Below, one piece after another: positions 13,606 to 24,198 of a DNA stretch of 64,000 nt. The DNA is from Cunninghamella blakesleeana (lineage: Eukaryota; Mucoromycota; Mucoromycetes; Mucorales; Cunninghamellaceae), in contig JAFCIZ010000002.1 in the NCBI GenBank assembly GCA_017871115.1, positions 2,253,501 through 2,317,500 on the forward strand, given 5' to 3'. The notes below the pieces were generated by a model. It saw only the letters and a list, made by a program, of their open reading frames with translations, had not been told where the DNA came from and made no database searches. Every line of letters begins with the position of its first letter. Positions within the stretch are counted from its first letter, which is position 1. The position numbers were made by a program, and so were the translations under genes.

Positions 13606-15548
13606 TTAAACAACAGAAGTACCAGTACGAATGGCCTTTTCTTCAGTAACTTTATCTAAACCAAGTTGTTTATCAGTCCACATAGGAGAAGGAGGAACAG
13701 CATTTTGAACACCTACACCAGCACAACCACCTTCAGCAACCCAGTCATTAACACGTTTGAAATCATAACGATTCCAGATGGTTTCCAAAGAATCAACGAG
13801 ATGGTCAATCATGTTAGCATTATGACCAGGAGTAGGAGTAATACGGAGGCGTTCTTCACCACGAGGAACAGTGGGATAATTAATACTTTGAACATAAATA
13901 CCATGTTCAGACAATAATTCGTCAGAAGCTAATTTAGCAGCAGCAGCATCACCTAATAAAACAGGGACAATATGAGAAGGATTAGGGATAACAGGAATAC
14001 CAATATCAGAAAGGCGAGATTTCACATCACGGGTATTGATTTGTTGCATTTCACGTTCACCAGAAGATTGCTTTAAATATTTAACGGATTCAAGGGCACC
14101 AGAAACTACGGCTGGAGGTAAAGAAGTAGTGAAGATAAAACCAGGGGCATAAGAACGGACCATATCAACAAATAAAGCTGATCCGGCAATATAACCACCT
14201 ACGACACCATAAGCTTTACCAAGTGTCCCAGTAATAATATCAATTTCGTCTAATACACTTCCATTGCCCATGGTAGGTTGAGCAGCATTCAAATCATAAT
14301 CTAAATGTTCAGCAACACCAGCACCTCTTGGTCCATACATACCAACAGCATGAACTTCATCTAAGAAAGTAATAGCACCATATTTTTTGGCTAAATCCAC
14401 AATTTCACGAATAGGACCAATGGATCCACACATGGAATAAACAGATTCAAAGGCAATGATTTTAGGAACGCTAGGATCAACAGATTGTAATAATTCTTCT
14501 AAATGAGCCATGTCATTATGACGGAAAATTTTCTTTTGAGCACCAGAGTGACGAACACCTTGAATCATGGAAGCGTGGTTTAAAGCATCAGAGAAAATAA
14601 CACATCCAGGTAATTTACCAGCAACAGTAGCTAAAGTAGCGTCGTTAGCAACGTAACAGGAAGAAAAGACTAAAGCACCTTCTTTATGATGTAAATCAGC
14701 TAATTCAGATTCAAGACGAAGATGAAGGTCAGCATTACCAGCAATATTACGTGTTCCACCAGCACCAGCACCATAACGATCTAAAGTACGTCTAATTTTT
14801 TTAAAAAAAGGAATAAGAACAATGAATATATATTTATAACTATAAATTATATAAATAAAATATATGTATGGCTTCTTTTTAATTATATGCATACTTCATA
14901 GTTTCAGTTAAAACAGGATTACGACCCATACCCAAATAATCATTAGCACACCAAACAGTGACTTCATCTTCGACACGAGCAGTATGAGCACGAGGGAATT
15001 TTTGAGCAAGACGATTGATATTATTAAAGTAACGATAACTTTTATCTTTATGTTTTTTTTCTAATTCATGTTGATAGAAGGCTTCGTAATCAAAATGCTT
15101 TGATTTGCTGTTATGTGTAACTGGATTAGAGATGGTGTTTTCAATAGGTTGAGTTTTTACTAATCATCATAAGGAAAAAAAAAAAAAAACAAAAAAATAC
15201 TTTAATTATGATTTTTTCTCACACTCTGTTGTTTTTTCCATATAGAGTTTATTTGGCGTTTTCTTATGACTATTTATTTTTCTTAAAAAATATTAAATAA
15301 TATTATATTTTTTTTATAGATTTACCTTCAGCTTTAACAACTTTAGAAGGTGATTGAGCAAGAGAAGAAGTTGTAGTTAAAGTACGAGTTTGTTGACCCA
15401 TAGCTTGACTCATAACAGGGCATTGTTGAGCTTTACGTATCAAGCCATTACCAGAAGAAACATTAGAAGAAAGACGTTTTAAAGTTGAAGTAGTAGCAAC
15501 ATGAATAAAAGGGCAAGATTTCTTTGCTTGCATTAAAGCTACTTCCAT
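13606..15548 (-). CDS. HEM1: 5-aminolevulinate synthase, mitochondrial
   Basis: PLP enzyme condensing glycine and succinyl-CoA to 5-aminolevulinate, the first step of heme synthesis, in the mitochondrial matrix. Exons in reading order: 15326-15548, 14895-15159, 13606-14791 (557 residues). The N-terminal ~75 residues are rich in Ser, Thr, Lys and Arg and fit a mitochondrial presequence. They carry two Cys-Pro heme-regulatory-type motifs, KKSCPFI (C12) and AQQCPVM (C43). The core begins with [14 protein letters not shown]. The PLP lysine is in [13 protein letters not shown]; the cofactor Asp is in [25 protein letters not shown] and [11 protein letters not shown] are also diagnostic. Intron 2 lies just before RTLDRYG. 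The orientation is convergent with PRI2. Confidence 0.97.
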
Positions 15549-15775
15549 GATGTATATTTTTTATTAATTAATGAAAATAAATAAAAAGAGGAGGGGGTGT
15601 TATTTAAATAATGTAAGAAAAAAAAAAAAAAATGAAAGAGAGAGAGAAGAAAGAAAAATAAACAAGGTAAAAAAAACAAGGTAAAAAAGTTTTTAATTTT
15701 TTTTATTTCCCGCCCCGGTTAAATGATATATTAACCAATAAAATGGTTTAGATTAGATAAATAAAATATTTAGTA

Positions 15776-16203
15776 TCACAATTCATCAGACCATGTGTGA
15801 ATTACAGCTGAAGGAGAGGTAGCCGTTGGGTCTACTAATATTACATTGTTTATTATTGAGTTTGTTGCTGCCGATATGATTTTAGCGGTTGTTGTTGATG
15901 AAGACATAGTAGTTGAAGATGTTGATGAAGGTATTAATGATGATGATGATATTATTGCTTTTTTATTATTATTAAAAGAAGATATCCAGTTTATCCATGA
16001 TACCCCAACATCCCAGGTTCGTTTTTTAATAATATATAAAACAACTAAGCAAAAAACAGTGATCCCAAAAAATAATATTATTCGATCTATCCAATCTGAG
16101 GTTTCTAGATGAGTAATCATTCGCTTAGAAAGAGTCAATAAAGATCCAAGATTTTCATATTCAGATAAAGTCGCCGATAAAGTCTTAGAAGAGTCGGCTA
16201 TAT

Positions 16204-16234
<31 letters not shown>

Positions 16235-17268
16235 AAACAAAGTTAAAAAAATGTTATGATCTTTTTTTTTTCTTTTTTTCTTTTTTTTGGGGGGTGATAT
16301 TGAGTGAGGATAGTGGAGGGGGAGACAGATTCCATGCCAAAAAAATAAATCAATATGTTTTCTTATTTCATAGTTTTTTTATATATTCACATGTATTTAA
16401 ATGTAACAATATCATTTCTTTTAAATTATTACCCCACAATAATTTTATTTTGTTTTATTTAGATATTATTTACCTAAAGTATTTGCAGAATAAGTGCTTT
16501 TTTCCAATTCTTGTTGCATCAGAGTACTTGTCCTTCTTAAGGCATCAGTTACATTTGAAGTAGCACGTAGTAAAGACTCATTATTTCTATAAATATATAT
16601 TTAAAAATTGATAAAAAATAATTAGATAAAAATAATAATAAATAAAGCGGAGATATATTTCATCCGAATATTTTAATTTACCCTTTTGAATTTCTTTTTA
16701 ATAATTCATATTGTTCTGTAAAGTTGCCTTCGTTATTTCGGTTTCCAAAAAGCGCTTTTCGATTTTCTTGTTCTTTTTCAGTAACACGTTGTTTAGATTT
16801 TAAAATAGCTTGTCTTGCCGTATTTTGTAACCTAAAAATATTTGTTTAACATTTAAACGCTGATAAATAATAGTAATAATGATAGAGTTTTTAAAAAAGG
16901 AAAAAAAAAGAAAAATCTTACTGGATGCACTGAGTTTCATATTCTCCCAATCTATTTAGTATTTGATTTCGAGTTGACTGACGATCTTCTTCATCTGCAA
17001 GTATTTTAACATTCTAATACATTATATATACAGTATAGATGTATTATTTAGTTTTTATTGTATTACACAATGTGTTTATGTTTAAAAAAAGTGTATGTTT
17101 TATTTTATTTTATTTTACTTCAATATCCTTTTCTAAACGTCTTATTTCATTTCTAATTAAACTAGCTATTTCTTCTTGAAGACTAATAGAATCAATATTA
17201 TTAAGTCGTTGAATATATCGTTGACAATCAGCAGCTTGTTTACTCAATGATCTAAATTTGATATCCAT
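15776..17268 (-). CDS. SEC20: Vesicle transport SNARE Sec20
   Basis: ER-resident Qb-type SNARE for retrograde Golgi-to-ER COPI vesicle fusion, working with Ufe1, Use1 and Sec22. Exons in reading order: 17119-17268, 16922-17013, 16682-16831, 16474-16586, 15776-16197 (308 residues). The N-terminal part is helical and charged (QRYIQRLNNIDSISLQ). The Sec20-specific SNARE/transmembrane block is clear in the last exon: SATLSEYENLGSLLTLSKR, then HLETSDWIDR, then the hydrophobic anchor FFGITVFCLVVLYII followed by KKR. The lumenal tail is Ser/Thr rich and the protein ends in SDEL, an HDEL-like retrieval signal. Budding yeast Sec20 is known to end in HDEL. The last exon starts mid-codon (GCC split after G). 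Confidence 0.9.
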
Positions 17269-17882
17269 ATTAAAGCAATGTATATGATAAAAAAAAAATT
17301 CAAAAAAAAGGAGGGAGTTAAAAAAACCAATCTAAATTCGTACTGAATGAAAATCGTCACATCCGTTTAAACACCGACTTTTTTTCAAAAAACTATAAAA
17401 AGGACATCAATCTTTGCTTTTCTTTCACTTTTTTTCCTCGTTGCTTCTGTCTTGTGATCATTTCACGTATAAATCTTTCGCCTTTTACTAAAGATTTCCG
17501 TGGCTGCAAGACATAAATGAAGCTAACCCCAATTTTTTGTCCACCTTTCTTTTCTTTAAAGAAAAGAAAGTATCTTCTTTTTAATAATAACATGTAAATG
17601 AAAATAATAAATAAATAGTGAGATATTGAAAAATTACTCTTTATATCATAAAAATGAGTTCAATCTTGTACAAAAACAATGAGGAATAGGTTATGTAAAT
17701 ATTTATTTGCTTTGTTTATTTTTCATAACCCCCGTTACTCATTACCCAACACACATTTTTTTATTCAAAAATTATTATCCAATAAAAATTCGTAAATTTA
17801 AAAGATTGAAGTTGTGGGATATTTATTAAAAAAAATAACTTTTTATTATATATATGTTATAATCAATATTGACCTATTTTAT
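17269..17882 (-). other. Intergenic region between HPR1 stop and SEC20 start
   Basis: About 610 bases separating two minus-strand genes. It holds the SEC20 5' leader and promoter and the HPR1 3' UTR. Runs of A and T, no exon with recognisable protein similarity. An open frame at about 17393-17593 is lysine-rich low complexity and not supported. Confidence 0.55.
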
Positions 17883-18995
17883 TTATATAATGCCATCTTC
17901 CATTAAAAATCGTCTACATTCCTCTAATACTTTAATTTCCGTTTCTACTCGCTTTTCATTAATTATTTCAGATATTGGGGATGATGACGATATATCCTTT
18001 GTTGGTGATTTTTCCTCTATAGCACCTTTTTCTATGCTTTCTCCATCGTCTTCATCCATGGCTTCGTCTTGATCGATTGATTCATCTTTATACATCGCGT
18101 TAAAGAAGGTTTTTTTTGTATGATATACTTTAGGTATTAAAGAAGCATGTGATCTAAATAAAATACGTGTTGCTTGAAATAAGGCACCGTTGGCTATATG
18201 AAACCGTTCTTCTACTGAAGCGCTTTTTTCCTTTTCTAAAACTTTTAATGCATTTTCGATGATTGTAACTGGTGTTGGCATTTCCTTTCGAGAGCTTTTT
18301 TTTTTTTTTAAAAAAAAAAGAGAGAAATAGAAACATAAGAACGATAATCAAATTTATATTATAAAGAATATTCTACATCATATCATAATTATAATTATTG
18401 TTTGTATCATTAATATTACTTCATAATAATGCTGAGTGATTCCTTTGGCTTTGCATACATGTTGGTCATTTCTATATTACCATAAGTATAACGATATGGC
18501 GTTGGTGGATTCTAGTATTAGGTTCAAATATATAAATACCAAATATACATTAAATATAAACCAACCTAATTCTTTTTTTATATATTTATTCGTTTATGAA
18601 TATTTGCCTACTAATTATAACTTACTTTTAAAACTTTCATTCGCTTAACTTTAAAATCTTTTAGTACTGCTGAATCAAATGGTGGTTTTTCGAAAACTGG
18701 GCATCCAGATGCTTTCCATATTATCTAATAAATATATATTTTATAAAACATATTTTTGAGAATATGTTAATAAAATGTTTGTGAATATATACATTACATA
18801 GCTTAGCTTGCATTTAAGTCTTACCCAGTTACGTTCATGTTTAAGAACAACCATTACAATTTCAGTGTATAGAGTACCATGAGGTTTCATGAGTCGCAAT
18901 AAATTTGTCAAATTTGTTTCCATTTCTTTGACCCAAGCCATCTAAAAAAGTAAAAGTAAAAAAGGTATTTAACATTTTTATCATTTTTATATCCA

Positions 18996-19042
<47 letters not shown>

Positions 19043-19762
19043 TTACTTGCTCATCTGTTACTGTATATGCAGGCTGAATTAAAGATTGTTTATTAGCTCC
19101 ACGAGCTGATAAGAGATTCCGAGTGCGCTCCTTTTCATCATGAGAAAATCCAGATAGATATTGGAATAAAATTAAAAATTGTAATATAACGTTTCGTCTA
19201 AACCTAACATCTTCGATCTATTATCAAAAAAAATAAAAAGTAATAAAATGAAATATATATATTTTTATTAAATTTGATAATTTTCATGATGTATTTATAT
19301 TTAAGTTTATATTTATATGAATATGATTACCTCTAATTCTAATAATTTTCGACTAGTTAGTAAACGAGGAAAACGATAATCGTTGTTGATTTCATTTAAT
19401 ATTTGCCTAGCCATTCTATCATCATCTGTATCCATAACTTCTGCTTTTCTTTTGAATCCTGCAGTTTCAGTTGATTTTGCACCAGCAATAGTTTCTTCAT
19501 GTTTTGTAATTTCTTGGAATTTTTCAAAAATGACTTGTGCTCCCTAATGATTATTATAGCCATATATATATATGTACAATCAATTAATCGAACAGCAAAT
19601 ATCTAAGCTTCTTTATTTGTAAGTTTAAATGCTTGTATATTTATATACCTTTTGAAGATCGGCAAAATTTTCACCTTGAAAGATGGATGGAGGATCAGAG
19701 AAATATTTACGAGTAGCCCAAAACAATTTATAGAAAGCTTTTTGTTCATCTAAAAAGAATAT

Positions 19763-19797
<35 letters not shown>

Positions 19798-21010
19798 TAA
19801 CATTAGATATTAAATAAAATATACCAAATATTACGTGTAATGTATTTCTTTTTCACATTTTACTTTATTTTTAAATTATTATTACCACTCATAGTTTCAT
19901 CAGCATCAACTACTTCATCACTATCATAATGAATTGTTTCGGGATTATAATCACCGCGTAAATTCACGCCTTTGTTAAAAAAGAGAAAGAAAAGGAGATG
20001 AGCATTGATTATTTTACTCGTTTTATTATTACTATTTTCATTTATGTAAAATAGTAAATACCTGATCTTTCACCAAGAGGGAAGGAGTTTGCAAGAAACA
20101 TTAAGATTCGACCACAAAATACAGTATTTGTTTCTTTAGATAGTCTTCTTAACATTTCATTACAAAATCTTAATAGTACTAATGCTTTTCCACGCCCAGG
20201 AATCATATCCTAAAAAATTTAATGAATTAATGATATTAATAAAAACAGTAAATACGATAAATAATGTATTAGTGAATAGTATTTTATATGCATAAAATTC
20301 TCGATATTAGTGTTGTTCGAAAGCATACCACAATTAAACGGTTTTTTCTCTTTTCAACGTATTCAAATAATCGTTCACAGCTTGATATTGTATGTACATC
20401 TAAAAGTTCTTCTATGAAGGTTAAAGGGATAATTTGTTCCACATAATCTAAAACAAAGTAAAATAGAATAAAATAAAACGTTAAAAAGTCATTAGCCCAT
20501 CTTGATCCTATTTATCTGTAGTTTTATCTATATTTATATATATTTACCTTTTTCCGATGAAGTAAGGATAACATCTAATAGGTTGAATAATCTATTAAAT
20601 CTTTCAGGATCTTCTTCAGGTATGTTTTCCTTTATTAAAAGAAAGAAATAGAAAAGTTGTTCACCATGCCATAATAAAGGTGAAATATATAATGAGTTTA
20701 TATTAAAGCTGTATTATAGTATTGGTATTTTTTTTGTAAATCTATAAAAAACATAAAATGGATTTACCACAATAGATAATAAATTTCGTCGAAGAACAAA
20801 TTCTAAAGCGTTCTTTCTCCAATCAGGTTTTTCTTCCACAATAGCAAATTCCGAAATTCCATTTGGTCCACTTATTGGTGTAATATGTTGATCTATTTGT
20901 GTTGTTATGAATGAATGATTTTCTCTGGCTTGATTATTTTCAGCCATGGATTGCATAATATTTGTGATCGCTATTTCAGCCTTTTGTTTAAATTCAACAA
21001 ATTTGGACAT
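17883..21010 (-). CDS. HPR1: THO complex subunit 1 (Hpr1/THOC1)
   Basis: Subunit of the THO/TREX complex coupling transcription elongation to mRNA packaging and export, in the nucleus. Twelve exons in reading order: 20768-21010, 20548-20629, 20329-20447, 20062-20209, 19886-19969, 19649-19749, 19331-19543, 19047-19217, 18825-18941, 18626-18724, 18420-18511, 17883-18294 (626 residues). Family-specific blocks: [56 protein letters not shown], then [18 protein letters not shown] and [15 protein letters not shown] joined the last exon, which could pass for its own small ORF, because the splice keeps frame and its residues (KEMPT.., [15 protein letters not shown]) match the THOC1 C-terminal part in order. 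The tail is acidic. Intron 8 has a (TTA)n tract. Confidence 0.93.
18998..19040. repeat. (TTA)n microsatellite in an HPR1 intron
   Basis: About 14 uninterrupted ATT/TTA units lie inside the intron 18942-19046, ending close to the donor of that intron on the minus strand. Simple repeat, likely length-variable. Confidence 0.85.
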
Positions 21011-21214
21011 TGTATATAACAATATAATAAAGTAAATAATAATAGAAAAATAAAAGTGAAAGTGAACGAAAAAAAAACAGGCCAAAATTTTAAAAATTAT
21101 ATTTTTTTTAAACACCTCTTGCCTTACAATTTTTTAAATTTACAATTTTTTTTTTTGCTTATATTTTTTTTATTATCCTTATAAATAAATTTACATATAT
21201 ATAGCATATTAATA
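21011..21214. promoter_or_regulatory. Short divergent promoter region HPR1 / POT1-A
   Basis: Only 204 bases separate the HPR1 start (minus) from the POT1-A start (plus), so any promoter elements must be shared or overlapping. The sequence is homopolymeric A/T; no specific factor site stands out. Confidence 0.55.
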
Positions 21215-23451
21215 ATGGATATTATTAACGACGTAGAAGTGGGTTTAATTCTTAATAATTTTAATAGTGATAATAAAAAATAATATGATAAAATACTAAA
21301 TAAATCTATTTTGTTCTTATTTTTTTTTTTATCAAATAGTCCTTCATACCTTCGCACGGTAAAACAACTCTAAAAGAATTTTGTGGAGTGGTTGTTAATT
21401 GTAATAAACCAAAAGGCTCATTGAATAATAGTCAAGGTATATTATTCATAAATAATATTAAGAAGAAGAGGAATGAAATTTTGAAAGAACCATTTTGCAT
21501 TAAGAGTAGTTTATTCTTCATTTTATAGGATATATGCAGTCTGTTTCAGTTATGTATCCTGATAAAAATGGTGATCGAAAATATACACGCTTGAATATTT
21601 TCGATGATTCAAAAGAAGGGTTACCAAGCTTTGAAGAAAAAAATGAAGTTATTATAGTTTCCAATGTGAAGGTAGATTTTCCAACTGTTTTATTCTATTT
21701 TTAGTATTGTCTATATTACATTATTTTTTACTTACATAAAATACTAAGTAATTTTTGATTTCATTTTTTTATTTTTTTGGCATATATGTATATACACGTA
21801 TATATTAACAAAGTTAGATTCTAATTATAAAAGTATATTAACAACAGAGCAATCAAAATGGATAATTTTTAAGAAAGACACCACAACCCTCAAATCATCA
21901 CAAAATAATACAGGATTAAAATTTAACTCTAAACATTTACAAATTGTTAAATTTTATAATCAATGGATTAAAAATTTGGAAGCCAACTCGGTCTTACCAT
22001 CTTATGGTAACATAAAGAGATTATACACAAAGACAGAGGATATGAAAATTGGTGCCTATGTTAATTTTGTTGGTCAAGTAGTTTCCTATTTACCTATTAT
22101 TGGACAGCCCATGTCAAAAACAAACCTTTTTTTAACTGATTACACTAAAAACAGTTTACCAATTAAAACGATGGAGAAGAATAAGGATTATTCAATAGAA
22201 AGTGATTATATCTTACAATGTACTCTATGGGATGAAAATGCCGATGGCTGCCCTGAATTATCGTTTGGTGATTATATCTGTATTAGTAATGGTCAATGTA
22301 AATTAAGTCAAATCAAAAGTTTGGAGCTAGCTATCCGTGGATTAAGAACTAACGATGATAGATCTAGGGCACCTAAAATACCTAGAATACATGTTTTAAA
22401 AGAAGATAATCCTTTGCTGAAAGATTTAAAAAGGTAAAAAGTATACACAACGTATTATACATTTATTCATACATATATGTATATGTGCATATTTATATTT
22501 ATTAACCTTTTTCTTTTTTTTCTTTTCCTTTTGGATAGTCAGAAGTATTTATACGAAACAAGAAACAAGCGAATTTCAGAAAAAAGTGATAGCCATTTAA
22601 CTCAAGAGATAAAAAAAAAGCGATACCCAGATAATAATCATATAACTCAAAATCCAAAAGCACCAAAAGCTTATTCCGTTTATGCTAGTAAGTGATATAT
22701 GTGTGCCCACTTGCATGTTCTTAGTTAATATTTTACTTATTTTATTTTTTATTATTCTAGAATGCAAGCAAACGCCACCAAAATATTCTACCATCAGTGA
22801 GTTGGTTAATGGTGAAAGGGTAAATATATAGCTATGTGCATGTATACAGATAAGTTTAATAAATGAGAGTATACTATAGATGGTTATTTAATCTTGATAG
22901 TTATGATGCTTTTGATTATTTTTAGGAAAAAAAGTATTTTTTACATGGTAGTTTTGTAGATTATAAACCAAAAAATATAACTGAAATGTACAGGAAGTTC
23001 TGTCAGCCATGCGATCAAAGTTTTGAAGGTACTACTGAACGTTGTGATCTATGTCAAAACAAAAACTTAATTCCAGCGTATAGATGCATGTTCCTTTTTA
23101 CGGACGATAGTGGTAATAAACTAGCGGTGGGTGCAGCTGCAACGGAAGATAATTTGCTCTTTCATAATATTCCTGTGTTAAAGTAAGTTGTTATATAGTT
23201 AAAATTATTAAAATGGGTCGATTTTAAAAACTAATGTACATATATATAAATATATATGTGTTTATATATATTGATATCATAGTTTGAATGAAAATAAACA
23301 AATTAGCCAAGATATTTATAAAAGACTAGAGGAGTTATGTAAACTTGATGAAAATAATATGCGACCTGTTTTCGATTTATGTGTTATGGCTTTTGAGCAT
23401 CATGGTCAATCAAGTTATGTTGTTACTGATACTGAAATATATCTAAATTAA
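21215..23451 (+). CDS. POT1: POT1-like telomere end-binding protein, copy A
   Basis: Shelterin-type protein that binds the single-stranded telomeric G-overhang. Exons: 21215-21232, 21340-21436, 21529-21671, 21814-22433, 22539-22687, 22761-22819, 22926-23182, 23283-23451 (503 residues). The tiny first exon is least certain: the donor could be at 21233 (used here) or 21239, both in phase. OB1: LKEFCGVVVNCNKPKG through YTRLNIFDDSKEGLPSF. OB2: YVNFVGQVVSYLP, YILQCTLWDENADGCPELS, SLELAIRGL and RIHVLKEDNPLLKDLK, paralleling the human POT1 OB2 end. A Lys-rich linker follows. The C-terminal OB fold starts at VDYKPKNITEM and holds CQPC...CDLC, a likely zinc site, and ends YVVTDTEIYLN. Directly followed by copy B. 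Confidence 0.85.
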
Positions 23452-24130
23452 ATACAGTTTCATATTGAATACATATAAATATATATATATATATATGACT
23501 GTTTGTAGGATAGCTTAATTAATATATAATAAAGAATGAAACAAAAGATATGTTTTAAAATATATATTTATAATTGTTCGACCTTTAAAATAAGAAAATG
23601 GCATTTCCAGAGTACAATATGAAATAATTATCGTTTATTCTTTTATTGTTTTCTCCATCTTTCAAAACAAACAATTTATGATAAAATGTTCATTATAAGT
23701 TCAATGTGGATAACTTCAGTGAATGAATACATTTAAATCCAAATTTTAAAATTTCTGGACCTCCTTTTGAAAATGTTACTAGAATAATCATAATCATAAT
23801 AATAAAATCTTTTAAGTGTTGAGAGTACATTGCTATTTTGTAATTTGACATATTTTTATTATTAAAATGTTAAAATATAAATTGACATAACTATATTATG
23901 AATACTAGTTTGAATAAAAATAAAAATTTAAACTGATCATATTTAAATAACACTATAACAACAAAAAAAAAAAAGAAAAAAAGAAAAGCTCCTCAAGGAA
24001 GAACGATGCTATAAATGTAACATGTAATTCAACCAAATTCTAGTAAAAAATTATGCTATTTACACTCGCTTTCTAATTGTTTTTTTTTTTTTTTTATTCC
24101 GCGCAATCTTTCTTATTTTTAATTTTGGGC

Positions 24131-24164
<34 letters not shown>

Positions 24165-24198
24165 CCAAAAGTTTAAATTAATATCATATTTCAAAAAT
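23452..24198 (+). other. Spacer between the two POT1 copies
   Basis: About 750 bases. Contains the copy A 3' UTR and copy B promoter, with two long T runs at about 24080-24095 and 24132-24164. A CpG-containing string CCGCGCAA at about 24098-24105 sits in the copy B promoter. No coding exon or mobile-element remnant that would explain the duplication. Confidence 0.55.

Noticed and set aside
17393..17593. 66-residue lysine-rich minus-strand open frame
   Set aside because: Low complexity, lies in the SEC20 promoter/5' leader, no family motif and no splice partners.
17883..18281. Separate 132-residue gene on the minus strand
   Set aside because: Splicing from 18420 to 18294 keeps frame and the residues continue the THOC1/Hpr1 C-terminal region, so it is the last HPR1 exon.
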